In this document: positions 1 through 9,173 of the stretch, in pieces
How the letters are laid out: each line of letters opens with the position of its first letter
How positions within the stretch are numbered: the stretch's first letter is position 1
From: Streptomyces sp. NBC_00775
Lineage (GTDB): Bacteria > Actinomycetota > Actinomycetes > Streptomycetales > Streptomycetaceae
Reading direction: 5' to 3'
Assembly: GCF_036347135.1 (NCBI RefSeq)
Contig: NZ_CP108938.1
Location: forward strand, 2,976,001 to 3,040,000
DNA: 64,000 nucleotides
The notes under the pieces: model-generated
The model's input: only the letters and a program-made list of their open reading frames with translations
Told to the model about the DNA's origin: nothing
The model's database searches: none
Translations under genes and position numbers: made by a program

Positions 1-1906
1 ACTTGACGGAAAGCCACAGGTCACCGGAGCGCCCTGGCGCCGCGACCAGCTTGAACTGGCTGTCGCCGGACGGCAGTCCCTCCGCACGCTCGGTGAAGGA
101 GAGGCCACTGTCAGTGCTGGCGTATAGCGTTCCTGTGTCGGTGTCGTATGCGTAGAAGAGCGTCGGGTCGGCCGGGTCGGCGACCGGCGTGGCGCCCTTC
201 GGGAAGGAGGAGACCTCGGACCAGGTCGCGCCGTTGTCCGTCGAGCGGTGAGCCGCGTACTTCGTGCCGTCCCAGTGCACGAAGGACCACAGCAGCGTAC
301 CGCCGTCGGCACTGGTGGCGATCGGCCCCGGTGCGCTCTTGGCGATGTCGGGCTGTCCCGCGAAGGGCGCCCAGGTCTGCCCGCCGTCGTGGGAGTACGC
401 GCCGTTGCCGTTGTCGCCCCAGCCCGCCCGGACGACGTACGACGGCTTGGCCGCGGCCTGCGCGAGTCCCGTCGCCGACCCGAACACGGGGTTCGCCGCC
501 ATGCCGCGCGACGGAGACGCCGTGAGCCGCTCGTGGTACATCACGCCGATGTCCCCGAGCCCGCTGAGCAGATGCGCCTCCCCGGCCGGGGGCGAGATCA
601 GCTGGCGCACGGCCGTCTCCTCCAGGCCGCGGATCTGCGGTGCCCAGTTCTTGAGGTCACGGGTGCCGTAGAGGGTCGCGCCGGTCCCGTACACGATGTG
701 CTTCGAGTCGTACGGGTCGGCGGCGACCGCCTGGATCCACCAGCCGAACTTGGGCTTGTCGCCACCCCAGTTGAGGAAAGGAGTCTCGGATACGTCGAAC
801 ACGGCCGCGTCCTTGAGGGACGCCCAGGTACGGCCGCCGTCGGTGGACCGGAAGACGGTGTCACCGTCGGCCCATCGGTTGTTGGTCGAGACGACGACGG
901 TGCCCGCACGGCAGGCGTCGGTCGCCACGCCCCCGTAGGCGAAGGTGTCCGCCGACCCGTCGGACGTGGTGCCGCCCGGCTTCACGGGGCTCACATCGGT
1001 CCACGTGCCGGTGGCGGTGCGCAGCTTGTGCACGCTTCCGTCGGACTGGCCGTTGGGCCCGGGCGCGTTGCCGTACGTCACGTACAGCTCGCGGGTGTGC
1101 GTGTCGTACGCGGCGCGGAGCGGGACCTTGGCGGAGGTGCCGGACGGCTGCCCGGGTACGGCCTCCCAGGTCGTGCCGTCGGCCGTGCGGTACAGGTTCG
1201 CCGTGCCCGAGGTGCCGTCGCCGTCGCCCCAGCCGGCGTAGACGGCGCGCCCGGTCGCGACCAGGAAGGTGACGCCCTGCCCGGAGGAGCTCGCGGTCGC
1301 CGGGAAACCGCTGACGGCCGCCCACGTGGCACCGCGGTCGGTTGACTTGAGCAGCCCGTCGTGGCGGGTGCCCAGCCACAGGGTGTCGCTGTCGCGCGGG
1401 TCGACGAGGAGCCGCTCCCCGGCCCCACGCCCGTCCTCGTTGGCGCCGAGCTTCACCGACAGGTCGGTACGCGTCCAGGTGGCCCCGCGGTCGTCGGAGC
1501 GCAGGACCGCGCCGTTGCTCGCCCACGACTGGGCATAGGTGCCGACGGCGAGGTACAGCCGGTCGGGGTGCACGGGGTCGACGGCGAGCGCCTCGACGCC
1601 GAGGAGGTTCCAGTCGTCCCAGCCCAGGTGGTCGATGAGCGGGGTCCACTGGGCGGTGGCGTTGTCCCAGCGGAAGGCGCCGCCGATGTCGGTGCGGGCG
1701 TAGGCGAGCCCACGTACGGCCGGGTGGAACAGCACACCGGTGACGAAGCCGGTTCCGCCGATGACGGCGTTGCGCCAGCGGTACGAAGGGGCATCGGCGG
1801 CTTCGGCGGCCTGCGCCTGGGACCCCAGCGCGGGGAGACCGGCGACCGCGGCGACGGCCGCACTCCCGGCAAGGACGGCTCGTCTGCTCAGGCGGGGCGT
1901 GCGCAT
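1..1906 (-). CDS. GH74 family secreted glycoside hydrolase (xyloglucanase-type), C-terminus beyond the window
   Basis: The gene is open to the left edge, so only about 635 N-terminal residues are seen. It starts with ATG at 1906 and a twin-arginine signal (RLSRRAVLAG, then a hydrophobic stretch ending AQA). The mature part opens with WRNAVIGGTGFVTGVLFHP and ARTDIGGAFRWD, typical of GH74 two-propeller enzymes, and carries repeated BNR/Asp-box motifs (RSDDRGATWTR, STDRGATWAA, RSTDGGRTWAS, SHDGGQTWAP, STDNGATWSE). GH74 members are endo-xyloglucanases or reducing-end xyloglucan cellobiohydrolases; which one cannot be told here. It lies downstream of the sugar ABC transporter genes on the same strand, suggesting extracellular cleavage that feeds that importer. 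The family assignment is firm; the exact substrate is inferred. Confidence 0.88.
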   Translation of the reverse strand, partial: MRTPRLSRRAVLAGSAAVAAVAGLPALGSQAQAAEAADAPSYRWRNAVIGGTGFVTGVLFHPAVRGLAYARTDIGGAFRWDNATAQWTPLIDHLGWDDWNLLGVEALAVDPVHPDRLYLAVGTYAQSWASNGAVLRSDDRGATWTRTDLSVKLGANEDGRGAGERLLVDPRDSDTLWLGTRHDGLLKSTDRGATWAAVSGFPATASSSGQGVTFLVATGRAVYAGWGDGDGTSGTANLYRTADGTTWEAVPGQPSGTSAKVPLRAAYDTHTRELYVTYGNAPGPNGQSDGSVHKLRTATGTWTDVSPVKPGGTTSDGSADTFAYGGVATDACRAGTVVVSTNNRWADGDTVFRSTDGGRTWASLKDAAVFDVSETPFLNWGGDKPKFGWWIQAVAADPYDSKHIVYGTGATLYGTRDLKNWAPQIRGLEETAVRQLISPPAGEAHLLSGLGDIGVMYHERLTASPSRGMAANPVFGSATGLAQAAAKPSYVVRAGWGDNGNGAYSHDGGQTWAPFAGQPDIAKSAPGPIATSADGGTLLWSFVHWDGTKYAAHRSTDNGATWSEVSSFPKGATPVADPADPTLFYAYDTDTGTLYASTDSGLSFTERAEGLPSGDSQFKLVAAPGRSGDLWLSVK

Positions 1907-1972
1907 GACATACCTCGTTCTAGGAGAGGGGGGAGGAGGGGAGCGGCGCCCCATAACGAGCGGCGGGGGACA

Positions 1973-1991
1973 GCGCCCCTTTTAGGGGCGC
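1973..1991. repeat. Short hairpin of the GGGGCGCGGGGAACTGCGC intergenic repeat family
   Basis: GCGCCCCT and AGGGGCGC form an 8-bp stem around TTT, followed by GCGGGGAACTGCGCGACCAG. The same core occurs as a much longer perfect inverted repeat at 10891-10955, so this is a member of a dispersed intergenic repeat. It sits in the 262-bp gap between the permease stop and the GH74 start; no gene is visible in the gap. It may also act as a terminator. Confidence 0.6.
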
Positions 1992-2168
1992 GGGGAACTG
2001 CGCGACCAGCCACAACGGACCCGCAGCTCACAGACGACCGGCGTTTTGAGGCACACCCCCGCGGAGCGAACCGTTGAGCCCACCGCGACCGACCGCTGAT
2101 CAGGAGCAAGTCGGCCGCGGTGGAACAGAGGGGGCCGCAGCGGGCCGGAGATAGACGGCTGACGTCAG

Positions 2169-3128
2169 TCAGCCCTTCACGGCTCCGGTGAGCATGCCCT
2201 TCTTGAAGTGCCGCTGGACGAACGGCGACAGGATCGCGACCGGCAGCAGCGCCATCACCATGACGGCCATCTGGATGGCGAGCGGAGACAGCTGCCCGGT
2301 GTTGATCTGCGTGGCGAGACCGACCGGCCGTTCCTGCTTCTGCACCAGCTGGATCATGACGTTCTGCAGCGGCATCATGTCCTGGTCGGTGAGGTAGATG
2401 GAGGCGTTGAACCAGGCGCTCCAGTAGCCGACCGCGTAGAAGAGGGAGATCACCGCGAGCACGGCGCGGGAGAGCGGCATCACGATCTTCCACAGGATGC
2501 GCCAGTCGCCGGCGCCGTCGATGCGGGCGCTGTCGATGAGTTCGGGCGAGATGCCCATGAAGAACGACCGCAGCACGAGGATGTTGAAGACGCTCACCGC
2601 GCTGGGAAGGATCAGCGCGAGGTAGGTGTCGGTCAGCCCCAGGGCCTGCACCAGCAGATAGGTCGGGATGAGACCGGCGCCGAAGAACATCGTGGCGAGC
2701 AGCAGCATCAGGAACCAGCGGTGGCCGGTCGACCCGACCCGCGAGAGGCCGTACGCGCACAGCACGGAGACCGCCATGCTGAACAGCGTGCCGACCAGGG
2801 TGACCCCCAGGCTGACCATGGCGGCGCGCTGGACCTGGCCGCCGCTGAGCAGTTCCTTGTAGGCGACGAAGGTGATGCCCTTGGGGATCACCACCAGGCC
2901 GCCGGCCGCGTCGATGGTCTTCCTCGACTGGAGGCTGGTGACGATGACGATCCACAGGGGGAAGAGGATCGCGAAGGCGGCGAGGGTGAGGGCGAGGCCC
3001 TTGCCCGCGAGGCCCGGCTTCGACGGCTCCTCCTCCCAGGGCGGGCGGGGCGGTGCCGCCCAGCGGCCCGGCCTGTCGTCGGGCCTGTTGGCGGGCTTGT
3101 TCGCGGCTTTGTCGATGACGGCGGTCAT
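2169..3128 (-). CDS. Carbohydrate ABC transporter permease (LplC/MalG type)
   Basis: The 319-residue inner-membrane permease has a proline-rich cytoplasmic N-terminus (about residues 1-42) followed by six predicted membrane helices. The EAA loop that docks to the ATPase is seen as SARIDGAGDWRILWKIVMPL near residue 200, and the C-terminus ends FKKGMLTGAVKG, typical of the CUT1 family. The start ATG overlaps the upstream permease stop by 4 bp (ATGA), showing translational coupling. No ATPase gene lies in this cluster; CUT1 systems in Streptomyces commonly share the global ATPase MsiK encoded elsewhere. With its partner permease, binding protein, GH74 and GH3 it probably imports plant-wall oligosaccharides. 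Family is certain; substrate is inferred. Confidence 0.93.
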   Translation of the reverse strand: MTAVIDKAANKPANRPDDRPGRWAAPPRPPWEEEPSKPGLAGKGLALTLAAFAILFPLWIVIVTSLQSRKTIDAAGGLVVIPKGITFVAYKELLSGGQVQRAAMVSLGVTLVGTLFSMAVSVLCAYGLSRVGSTGHRWFLMLLLATMFFGAGLIPTYLLVQALGLTDTYLALILPSAVSVFNILVLRSFFMGISPELIDSARIDGAGDWRILWKIVMPLSRAVLAVISLFYAVGYWSAWFNASIYLTDQDMMPLQNVMIQLVQKQERPVGLATQINTGQLSPLAIQMAVMVMALLPVAILSPFVQRHFKKGMLTGAVKG

Positions 3129-4174
3129 TTCTTGTACACCCCCTGCTCACCCATGAGGTGGGCGACCTTGTTGGCGGTCAGCACGAGCCCCAGGCCGACG
3201 ATGCCCTTGATGAGTCCGGCGGCAGCGGCGTAGCCGAAGTCCTGGTTACGGATGCCGTTCCACCAGACGTAGGTGTCCAGGACGTCGGAGGCGCCGGGGC
3301 CCACCGAGTCGCGTTGGAGCAGCAGTTGCTCGAAGCCGACCGTCAGCGCGTCGCCGACACGCAGGACGAGCAGCAGGGCGATCACCGGGCGCAGGGCGGG
3401 CAGCGTGATGTGCCACATCCGCCGCCAGCGCCCGGCACCGTCCATGGCGGCGGCCTCGTACAGATCATTCGATACGGAGGACAGGGCCGCGAGGAAGACG
3501 ATGATGCCCCAGCCCGCGTCCTTCCAGACGCCCTCGGCCGTCACCAGGAACTTGAAGATCCCTGGATCGGTCATCAGGTCGATGCCCTTGTGCCCGTGTT
3601 GGCGCAGGGTCTGCGCGATGATGCCCGCGCCGCCGAAGATCTGCTGGAAGACCGTGACGACGAGGACCCACGAGAAGAAGTGCGGGAGGTACATGATCGC
3701 CTGGGCGACCGCCCGGACCCGGGGCCTGACGACGCTGTTGATGAGCAGCGCGAGCAGGATCGGGATCGGGAAGTAGAGCACCAGCTGGAGGAAGAACAGC
3801 ACGAAGGTGTTCTGCACCGCGTGCCAGAAGGCCGAGTCCTCGAAGATGCGCTGGAAGTTCTCGAAGCCGACCCAGGGACTCTCGAACATGGCGACGAAAC
3901 CGTTGTCGCTCAGGTACGGGTCGTAGTCCTGGAAGGCGACAACATTGCCTAGGACCGGTATGTAGGTGAAGACGAGGACTAGCGCGACAGCAGGCAGCGT
4001 CATCAGGATCAGCGTGCGGTCGCGTCTGAACCGGAGCCGGAAGCTCAGCTTTCCGGCCCGCTTCCCGGCCCGCTTGCCGGCGGCCTTCGCGGCGGCCCCG
4101 TCGGGCGAATCGCCCGACCTCTTCTTGCTCGTCTTCGCCTCGGCCCTGCTCCGAGGCACCGTGCTGTGGGACAC
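3125..4174 (-). CDS. Carbohydrate ABC transporter permease (LplB/UgpA type)
   Basis: The 349-residue first permease of the transporter has a long basic lysine/alanine-rich cytoplasmic tail (about residues 1-48), then six membrane segments beginning TLILMTLPAVALVLVFTYIP. The EAA loop reads EAAAMDGAGRWRRMWHITLP around residues 237-256. The GTG start at 4174 is preceded by AAGGAGAAGGCC, a good ribosome-binding site. It follows the binding-protein gene by 26 bp and overlaps the next permease by 4 bp, so the three form one operon transcribed leftwards. It acts as half of the membrane channel for sugar import. Specificity cannot be read from the sequence. Confidence 0.93.
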   Translation of the reverse strand: MSHSTVPRSRAEAKTSKKRSGDSPDGAAAKAAGKRAGKRAGKLSFRLRFRRDRTLILMTLPAVALVLVFTYIPVLGNVVAFQDYDPYLSDNGFVAMFESPWVGFENFQRIFEDSAFWHAVQNTFVLFFLQLVLYFPIPILLALLINSVVRPRVRAVAQAIMYLPHFFSWVLVVTVFQQIFGGAGIIAQTLRQHGHKGIDLMTDPGIFKFLVTAEGVWKDAGWGIIVFLAALSSVSNDLYEAAAMDGAGRWRRMWHITLPALRPVIALLLVLRVGDALTVGFEQLLLQRDSVGPGASDVLDTYVWWNGIRNQDFGYAAAAGLIKGIVGLGLVLTANKVAHLMGEQGVYKK

Positions 4175-4200
4175 GGCCTTCTCCTTGCCTCAGCCCTGGG

Positions 4201-5880
4201 TCACTTCGCCGTGGAGCCGTTGTCGTCGAGCAGCTTCTTGTACCAGGCCCGCAGGTCGTCGCCGCCCTTCTTCTTCCAGTCGGACACCGCCTGCTGCATG
4301 TCGCTGATCTTCTTGCGGCCGCGGACGATGTCGTCCTCCAGCTGCTCGAAGTCGTTGGCGAGGTTGGTCCAGCGGTTGGGCTCGGTGATGGTGAGCCCGT
4401 AGAAGGAGGACTTCTTGGTGAAGGCACCCATGCGCTGCTGCCACTCGACCTGGAGCTTGGCGATCTCGGGCAGGTCGGGGTGCGCGAGGTAGGCGGCCGG
4501 GTCGCCGGTGTAGTCGAAGGCGCCGTTGACCTCGTTGGTGCCCTTGGTGGTCTTGGTGGGCATGCCGTTCTTCAGCGTGTAGTCGGTGCCCTCGACGCCG
4601 TAGACCGTGAGCATGTATTCCTTGGTGCCGTACGGCGAGGCGCAGTAGTTGGCGAGTGCCAGGAAGTCCTTGATCTGCTGCTTCGACGCCTTCTTGCTGA
4701 CGAAGGTGAAGATGCCGGCGGGCTGGGTCGCCCAGAGCGTGGGGTCGCCGCCGTCGGGGCCGAAGATGTCGAAGGCGGCCATCTCGAAGTCGGCCTTCTG
4801 GGTGCGCTGTTCGGCCGTCGAGCCGTACCAGTAGGACAGGTCGCCGTTGAAGACGAGCGACTGGCCGGCGGTGAAGCGGTTGGACGCGTCGCCCTTGACG
4901 GCCTTGGCGTCGGGGTGGACGACGTCGGCGTCGTAGAGCTTGCGCATCCACTCCAGGGCTTCGAGGTACTCGTCGGTCTCGATGCGGTTGACCAGCTTGC
5001 CGTCCCGGAGGTCCCACCACAGCGCCTTGTCGCTGCCGTTGAGGACTCCGTAGATGTTGAAGGCCGTCCACTTGAGGTCGTCGCAGGCCCACACCTTCGC
5101 CTTGGCGTCGGTGGCCTCCTTCGCCCAGGCGATGAACTCGTCGGGCGTCTTGGGGAGGGTGTAGCCCTTCTTGGCGAAGATGTCCTTGCGGTAGAAGGGC
5201 GCGATGTTCGGGACGTACGAGGCCGGCATCGGGATCGCGCGCAGCTGGCCGCCGAAGATGGAGCGCTGCCAGGCGTCGGTCGGTACGGCCGCGAGGTTCG
5301 GGTAGTCCTTGACCTTGTCGCCGGACAGGTAGGGGCCGAGGTCCGCGAACTTGGCGTTGATGGCGCTGGGTATCTTGCCGTTCAGGTTCCAGCCCGGGAC
5401 GACCACCACGTCCGGGATGTCGCTGGAGGCGAGGATCGCGCCCAGCTTCTCGTCATAGGTGTTGCCGTCCTGGTTCTGCCAGGTCGTCTTGATGCCGATG
5501 GCCTCGTTCATGGCGGTGTAGTACGCGTTGTCGTTGGCCGGCGGGCTGCCCCAGAACGGCGACATGATCTTGAGGTCGCCGCCGCCGCCCAGCTTCTTCG
5601 GCACGGACGTCTTCAGCGCGTTCAGGTCGATCGCCTGGGTGAACCCCGCCGCCGACCCGTTCTTCGACGGAAGGTCGGGCGTCACGACGCTCGACGCCAC
5701 GAACGTCGGAAGGATCTTCTGGGCAGCCTTCCCGGAGGTGGTGCCCTCCTTGTTGCCGTCGTTCCCACCGCCACAGGCGGCGAGCAGCGGCATTCCGCCG
5801 GCCACGGCGGCCGCGGCGACCGCCGTGGAGGCGAGGAAGCTTCTCCGGCTGGGAGCGGAGGTGGCGGAGTTCGGCGTCAT
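4201..5880 (-). CDS. Extracellular sugar-binding lipoprotein (LplA-like) of ABC transporter
   Basis: The 559-residue protein has a Tat-type lipoprotein signal: RRSFLAST, a hydrophobic segment, then the lipobox LLAACGGG with the lipidated cysteine near residue 36. Its length (well above the 420 residues of usual CUT1 binding proteins) and its pairing with LplB/LplC-like permeases match the LplA/YtcQ subgroup. It is the first gene of the leftward transporter operon and is transcribed from the 363-bp divergent region carrying two TCGAAGCGCTTCGA palindromes. It is anchored outside the membrane and should deliver oligosaccharide ligand to the two permeases. The ligand is inferred from the flanking GH74 and GH3 genes to be a xyloglucan- or beta-glucan-derived oligosaccharide. 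Confidence 0.92.
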   Translation of the reverse strand: MTPNSATSAPSRRSFLASTAVAAAAVAGGMPLLAACGGGNDGNKEGTTSGKAAQKILPTFVASSVVTPDLPSKNGSAAGFTQAIDLNALKTSVPKKLGGGGDLKIMSPFWGSPPANDNAYYTAMNEAIGIKTTWQNQDGNTYDEKLGAILASSDIPDVVVVPGWNLNGKIPSAINAKFADLGPYLSGDKVKDYPNLAAVPTDAWQRSIFGGQLRAIPMPASYVPNIAPFYRKDIFAKKGYTLPKTPDEFIAWAKEATDAKAKVWACDDLKWTAFNIYGVLNGSDKALWWDLRDGKLVNRIETDEYLEALEWMRKLYDADVVHPDAKAVKGDASNRFTAGQSLVFNGDLSYWYGSTAEQRTQKADFEMAAFDIFGPDGGDPTLWATQPAGIFTFVSKKASKQQIKDFLALANYCASPYGTKEYMLTVYGVEGTDYTLKNGMPTKTTKGTNEVNGAFDYTGDPAAYLAHPDLPEIAKLQVEWQQRMGAFTKKSSFYGLTITEPNRWTNLANDFEQLEDDIVRGRKKISDMQQAVSDWKKKGGDDLRAWYKKLLDDNGSTAK

Positions 5881-6011
5881 TGCGTCAACCCTTCATGGCG
5901 CACAGCAGGACACCCGGCGGGGGAGCCGTCGGCTGCGGTGTCTTGAGTGGAACTGGCTGAGCTGAAGCGGTCGTCGGAGGATTACGCCCTCCGAGGAGGA
6001 CCGTCCGTCTG

Positions 6012-6025
6012 TCGAAGCGCTTCGA
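6012..6025. promoter_or_regulatory. LacI-type operator, copy 1 (TCGAAGCGCTTCGA)
   Basis: A perfect 14-bp palindrome with a central CG, 132 bp upstream of the binding-protein start. LacI-family regulators typically recognise such CG-centred palindromes. An identical copy lies at 6194-6207, 182 bp away centre to centre. No LacI gene is encoded next to it in this window. Confidence 0.7.
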
Positions 6026-6193
6026 TGTTGCTGCGAGGTTAAGTGAACGCTCGGGGGTGCACAAGAGTCGATTCCAAGATTCCTCGGAGGTATCGCGTAA
6101 CAGAGCGGCTCCGCCTGGCACTTGAAATCACGGTGAGGAAACGGAGTTGTTGCGCCGGGGTGTCTTGACACCCACCCCTCGGTCGAATGAGCA

Positions 6194-6207
6194 TCGAAGC
6201 GCTTCGA
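6194..6207. promoter_or_regulatory. LacI-type operator, copy 2 (TCGAAGCGCTTCGA)
   Basis: Identical to the palindrome at 6012-6025 and placed 37 bp upstream of the preferred GTG start of the GH3 gene. It falls inside the extended reading frame beginning at ATG 6187, an argument against that upstream start. Together the two copies could control the divergent transporter and GH3 transcripts. The 363-bp intergenic region 5881-6243 holds no gene. Confidence 0.7.
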
Positions 6208-6243
6208 AAGCGCCCCGTCGCTCCACCGCAAAGGGATCACCAC

Positions 6244-9099
6244 GTGACCGCACAAACGCCGCCTACGCCGCCTTTCCGTGATGCGCGGCTGCCGTTCGCG
6301 AAGCGCATCGACGACCTGCTGGCGCGGCTCACGCTCGACGAGCGCATCGCGTTCCTGCACCAGTTCGCGCCCGCCGTCGAGCGGCTCGGCGTCGCCGCCT
6401 TCCGCACCGGCCAGGAGGCGCTGCACGGCGTGGCCTGGATGGGCCCGGCAACGGTCTTCCCGCAGGCCGTGGGCCTGGGCGCGACCTGGAACGACGACCT
6501 CGTACGCCGTGTCGGCGAAGCCGTCTCGGCCGAGACCCGCGCGATGCGCGCCCGCGACGACCGCGTGGGCCTCAACGTCTGGTCCCCCACGGTCAATCTG
6601 CTGCGCCACCCGCTCTGGGGCCGCAACGAGGAGGGCTACTCGGAGGACCCGAAGCTCACCTCCGCCATCGCCACCGCGTACACGCGCGGTCTGCGCGGCG
6701 ACCACCCGGCGTACTGGCGCACCGCGCCGGTCCTCAAGCACTGGCTCGCGCACAACAACGAGACCGACAGGGACACTTCGTCCTCCTCGGTCCGCCCGCG
6801 CGTGCTGCACGAGTACGACCTGCGCGCCTTCCGCGAGACGGTCGAGGCGGGCGCGGTGGCCGGTGTGATGCCCGCGTACAACCTGGTCAACGGCCGCCCC
6901 AACCACGTCTCGCCGTACCTGCGCGAGCACCTGCGCGCCTGGACCGACCAGGACCTCCTTGTCTGCTCGGACGCGGGCGCGCCCTCCAACCTGGTCGACT
7001 CCGAGCACTACTTCGACACCCACGAGGAGGCCACCGCGGCCGCGATCCTCGCCGGCGTCGACAGCTTCACCGACCACGGCACGGACAGCTCGAAGATCGT
7101 CGAACGCGTCCAGGGCGCCCTGGTCCAGGGACTGCTGAGCGAGGCCGACATCGACGAGGCGGTCCGCCGCCAGCTGGCGATCCGCTTCCAGCTGGGCGAG
7201 TTCGACCCGCGGCTGGACCCCTACGCGGACATCACGGCCGCCAAGGACTTCGACACCCCGGCCCACCGCGCCCTCGCCCAGGAGGCGGCGGAACAGGCGA
7301 TCGTGCTCCTCAAGAACGACGGCCTGCTGCCGCTCTCCGAGGGCGCCCGTATCGCCGTCGTCGGACTCCTCGCCGACGAGTGCAAGCTCGACTGGTACAG
7401 CGGCACGCTCATCCACCGCTCGACCCCCCTGGAGGGCCTGTACGAGCGCTTCGGCGCCGAGCGCGTGGACTTCGCGGAGGGTGTGGACCGGGTACGCCTG
7501 AGGACCTCGTACGGCACCTATCTGTCGGTGCCCGCCGTCGGCGAGGCGGCCGACGAGGTGCGCGGCGCCGAGGGCGCGCTGGACCCGGCGCTCCTCGCGG
7601 GCCGCACGGACCTGCCCCCGCTGACCGCCGACGCGGCCGGCACCGAATTGGCGCTGATCGACTGGGGCGAGGGGGTACTGACGCTGCGCGCGCCCGACGG
7701 CCGCTATCTCTCGGTCGCCGATGACGGCTATGTCCGCGCCTCCGCCGATCAGCCCGGCGGCTGGGTCGTCCAGGAGACATTCCGCCTGGAACCCTCCGAA
7801 TCCCACGAGAACGGTCACCTCCTGAAGCACGCAGGGACGGGCAGGTACGTTTCTGTCGCCGCGGACGGCGTAAAGGTTGCCGCCGAGAACGCGGAAATCT
7901 TCGAGCTGGAGTTCGCCGAGCGCGGGGAGGACGCGGTCGCCCGCGCGGCCGCCTCCGCCGATGTCGTCCTCGTCGTCGCGGGCAACGACCCGCACATCAA
8001 CGGCCGCGAGACGGAGGACCGCACCACGCTCCGGCTCCCCGCACACCAGGAGCGCCTGCTGCGCGCCGCCCGCGCCGCGAACCCGAACACGGCACTGGTC
8101 CTGGTCTCCGCGTACCCGTACGCGGTGGATCCCGGTGACCTCCCGGCCGTGCTCTGGACCGCACACGGCGGCCAGGCGGCGGGCACCGCCCTGGCCCGCG
8201 CCCTCGCCGGCGACGCCTCCCCCGCGGGCCGCCTCCCGCAGACCTGGTACGCCACCGACGACGACCTGCCCGACCTCCTCGACTACGACGTCATCGGGGC
8301 CCGCCAGACGTATCTGTACTTCGAGGGCACGCCGCTGTTCCCGTTCGGACACGGCTTGTCGTACACGTCGTTCGCATACGCACATCTTCACATCCAGCAG
8401 CACGCGGGCGCGTTGGCGGTCTCCTTCACCGTCACGAACACCGGCGGGACGGCCGCCGACGAGGTGGCCCAGCTGTACACCCGCGCCGTCGACCCGTCCG
8501 TGCCCCGCCCCCGCCGCGAACTGGCGGCGTACCGCCGGGTCCACCTCGCCCCCGGCGCCTCGACGGAACTCACCTTCGAGCTCCCGCTCTCCGCCTTCGA
8601 GTTCTGGGACGTGGCACTCGACCGCCCACGCCTGGAGCCGGGCGCGTACGAGGTCCTGGCCGGCGCGTCCAGCGAGGACATCCGACTCCGTACGACGGTC
8701 GAACTCGACGGCGAGCCCGGCGCGCCCCGCCCCGTCCGCGAACGCGGCCTGAACGCGGCCGACTTCGACGAGCAGCGGAACATCGTCATCGTCGACCGTA
8801 CGAAGGTGTCGGGCGACGCGGTGACACCGGTGAACGGCGAGACGGGTGAACTCGTCTTCCGGGACTGCGAGTTCGGCGACGGCGTCACGGGGATCAGCAT
8901 CGAGGCGGCCGGCGAGGGAGTCGTGGAACTTTCCCTGGACGGCGGCCCGTTGATCACGGAGCTGACGCTGAACGGGACGAAGGGACCGTACGACTACACC
9001 ACGCTCGACGCGGAGATCACCTCCGTGGCCGCCGTGCACGACGTACACCTCAGGCTGCGCGGCCCATTGCGGCTCGCGCACGTCGGCTTCTCCGGCTGA
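6244..9099 (+). CDS. GH3 family beta-glycosidase with inserted beta-trefoil and C-terminal CBM6-like domain
   Basis: The 951-residue protein has no signal peptide, so it acts in the cytoplasm on imported oligosaccharides. The GTG at 6244 is chosen because AAAGGG lies 8 bp upstream and the earlier ATG at 6187 overlaps an operator. The N-terminal GH3 barrel carries the nucleophile aspartate in LVCSDAGAPSN (about residue 243). The second GH3 domain carries NGRETEDRTTLRLPAHQ, with the likely acid/base glutamate. Between them (about residues 420-560) is an insertion with GTYLSVP, DGRYLSVADDGYV and GRYVSVAADGVKV, resembling a fascin-like beta-trefoil. An FnIII-like domain (VTNTGGTAADEVAQLYT) and a terminal CBM6-like beta-sandwich follow. 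It is probably a beta-glucosidase or beta-xylosidase; the exact substrate is uncertain. Confidence 0.9.
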   Translation: MTAQTPPTPPFRDARLPFAKRIDDLLARLTLDERIAFLHQFAPAVERLGVAAFRTGQEALHGVAWMGPATVFPQAVGLGATWNDDLVRRVGEAVSAETRAMRARDDRVGLNVWSPTVNLLRHPLWGRNEEGYSEDPKLTSAIATAYTRGLRGDHPAYWRTAPVLKHWLAHNNETDRDTSSSSVRPRVLHEYDLRAFRETVEAGAVAGVMPAYNLVNGRPNHVSPYLREHLRAWTDQDLLVCSDAGAPSNLVDSEHYFDTHEEATAAAILAGVDSFTDHGTDSSKIVERVQGALVQGLLSEADIDEAVRRQLAIRFQLGEFDPRLDPYADITAAKDFDTPAHRALAQEAAEQAIVLLKNDGLLPLSEGARIAVVGLLADECKLDWYSGTLIHRSTPLEGLYERFGAERVDFAEGVDRVRLRTSYGTYLSVPAVGEAADEVRGAEGALDPALLAGRTDLPPLTADAAGTELALIDWGEGVLTLRAPDGRYLSVADDGYVRASADQPGGWVVQETFRLEPSESHENGHLLKHAGTGRYVSVAADGVKVAAENAEIFELEFAERGEDAVARAAASADVVLVVAGNDPHINGRETEDRTTLRLPAHQERLLRAARAANPNTALVLVSAYPYAVDPGDLPAVLWTAHGGQAAGTALARALAGDASPAGRLPQTWYATDDDLPDLLDYDVIGARQTYLYFEGTPLFPFGHGLSYTSFAYAHLHIQQHAGALAVSFTVTNTGGTAADEVAQLYTRAVDPSVPRPRRELAAYRRVHLAPGASTELTFELPLSAFEFWDVALDRPRLEPGAYEVLAGASSEDIRLRTTVELDGEPGAPRPVRERGLNAADFDEQRNIVIVDRTKVSGDAVTPVNGETGELVFRDCEFGDGVTGISIEAAGEGVVELSLDGGPLITELTLNGTKGPYDYTTLDAEITSVAAVHDVHLRLRGPLRLAHVGFSG

Positions 9100-9120
9100 G
9101 GGTCCGGAGAGGCCGGCACA

Positions 9121-9156
9121 GGGGCCCGGCACCGGAAGGCATCGGTGCCGGGCCCC
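9121..9156 (+). terminator. Strong hairpin terminator after GH3
   Basis: GGGGCCCGGCACCG and CGGTGCCGGGCCCC form a perfect 14-bp stem with an 8-base loop, followed by TTT. It starts 21 bp after the GH3 stop codon. Confidence 0.85.
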
Positions 9157-9173
9157 TTTGGGGAGACCTTAGC

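Noticed and set aside
5893..9132. 1079-codon open frame on the minus strand across the GH3 gene
   Set aside because: It is antisense to a clear GH3 enzyme, its translation is low-complexity Arg/Gly/Val, and it has no family motif. Long antisense frames are normal at this GC content.
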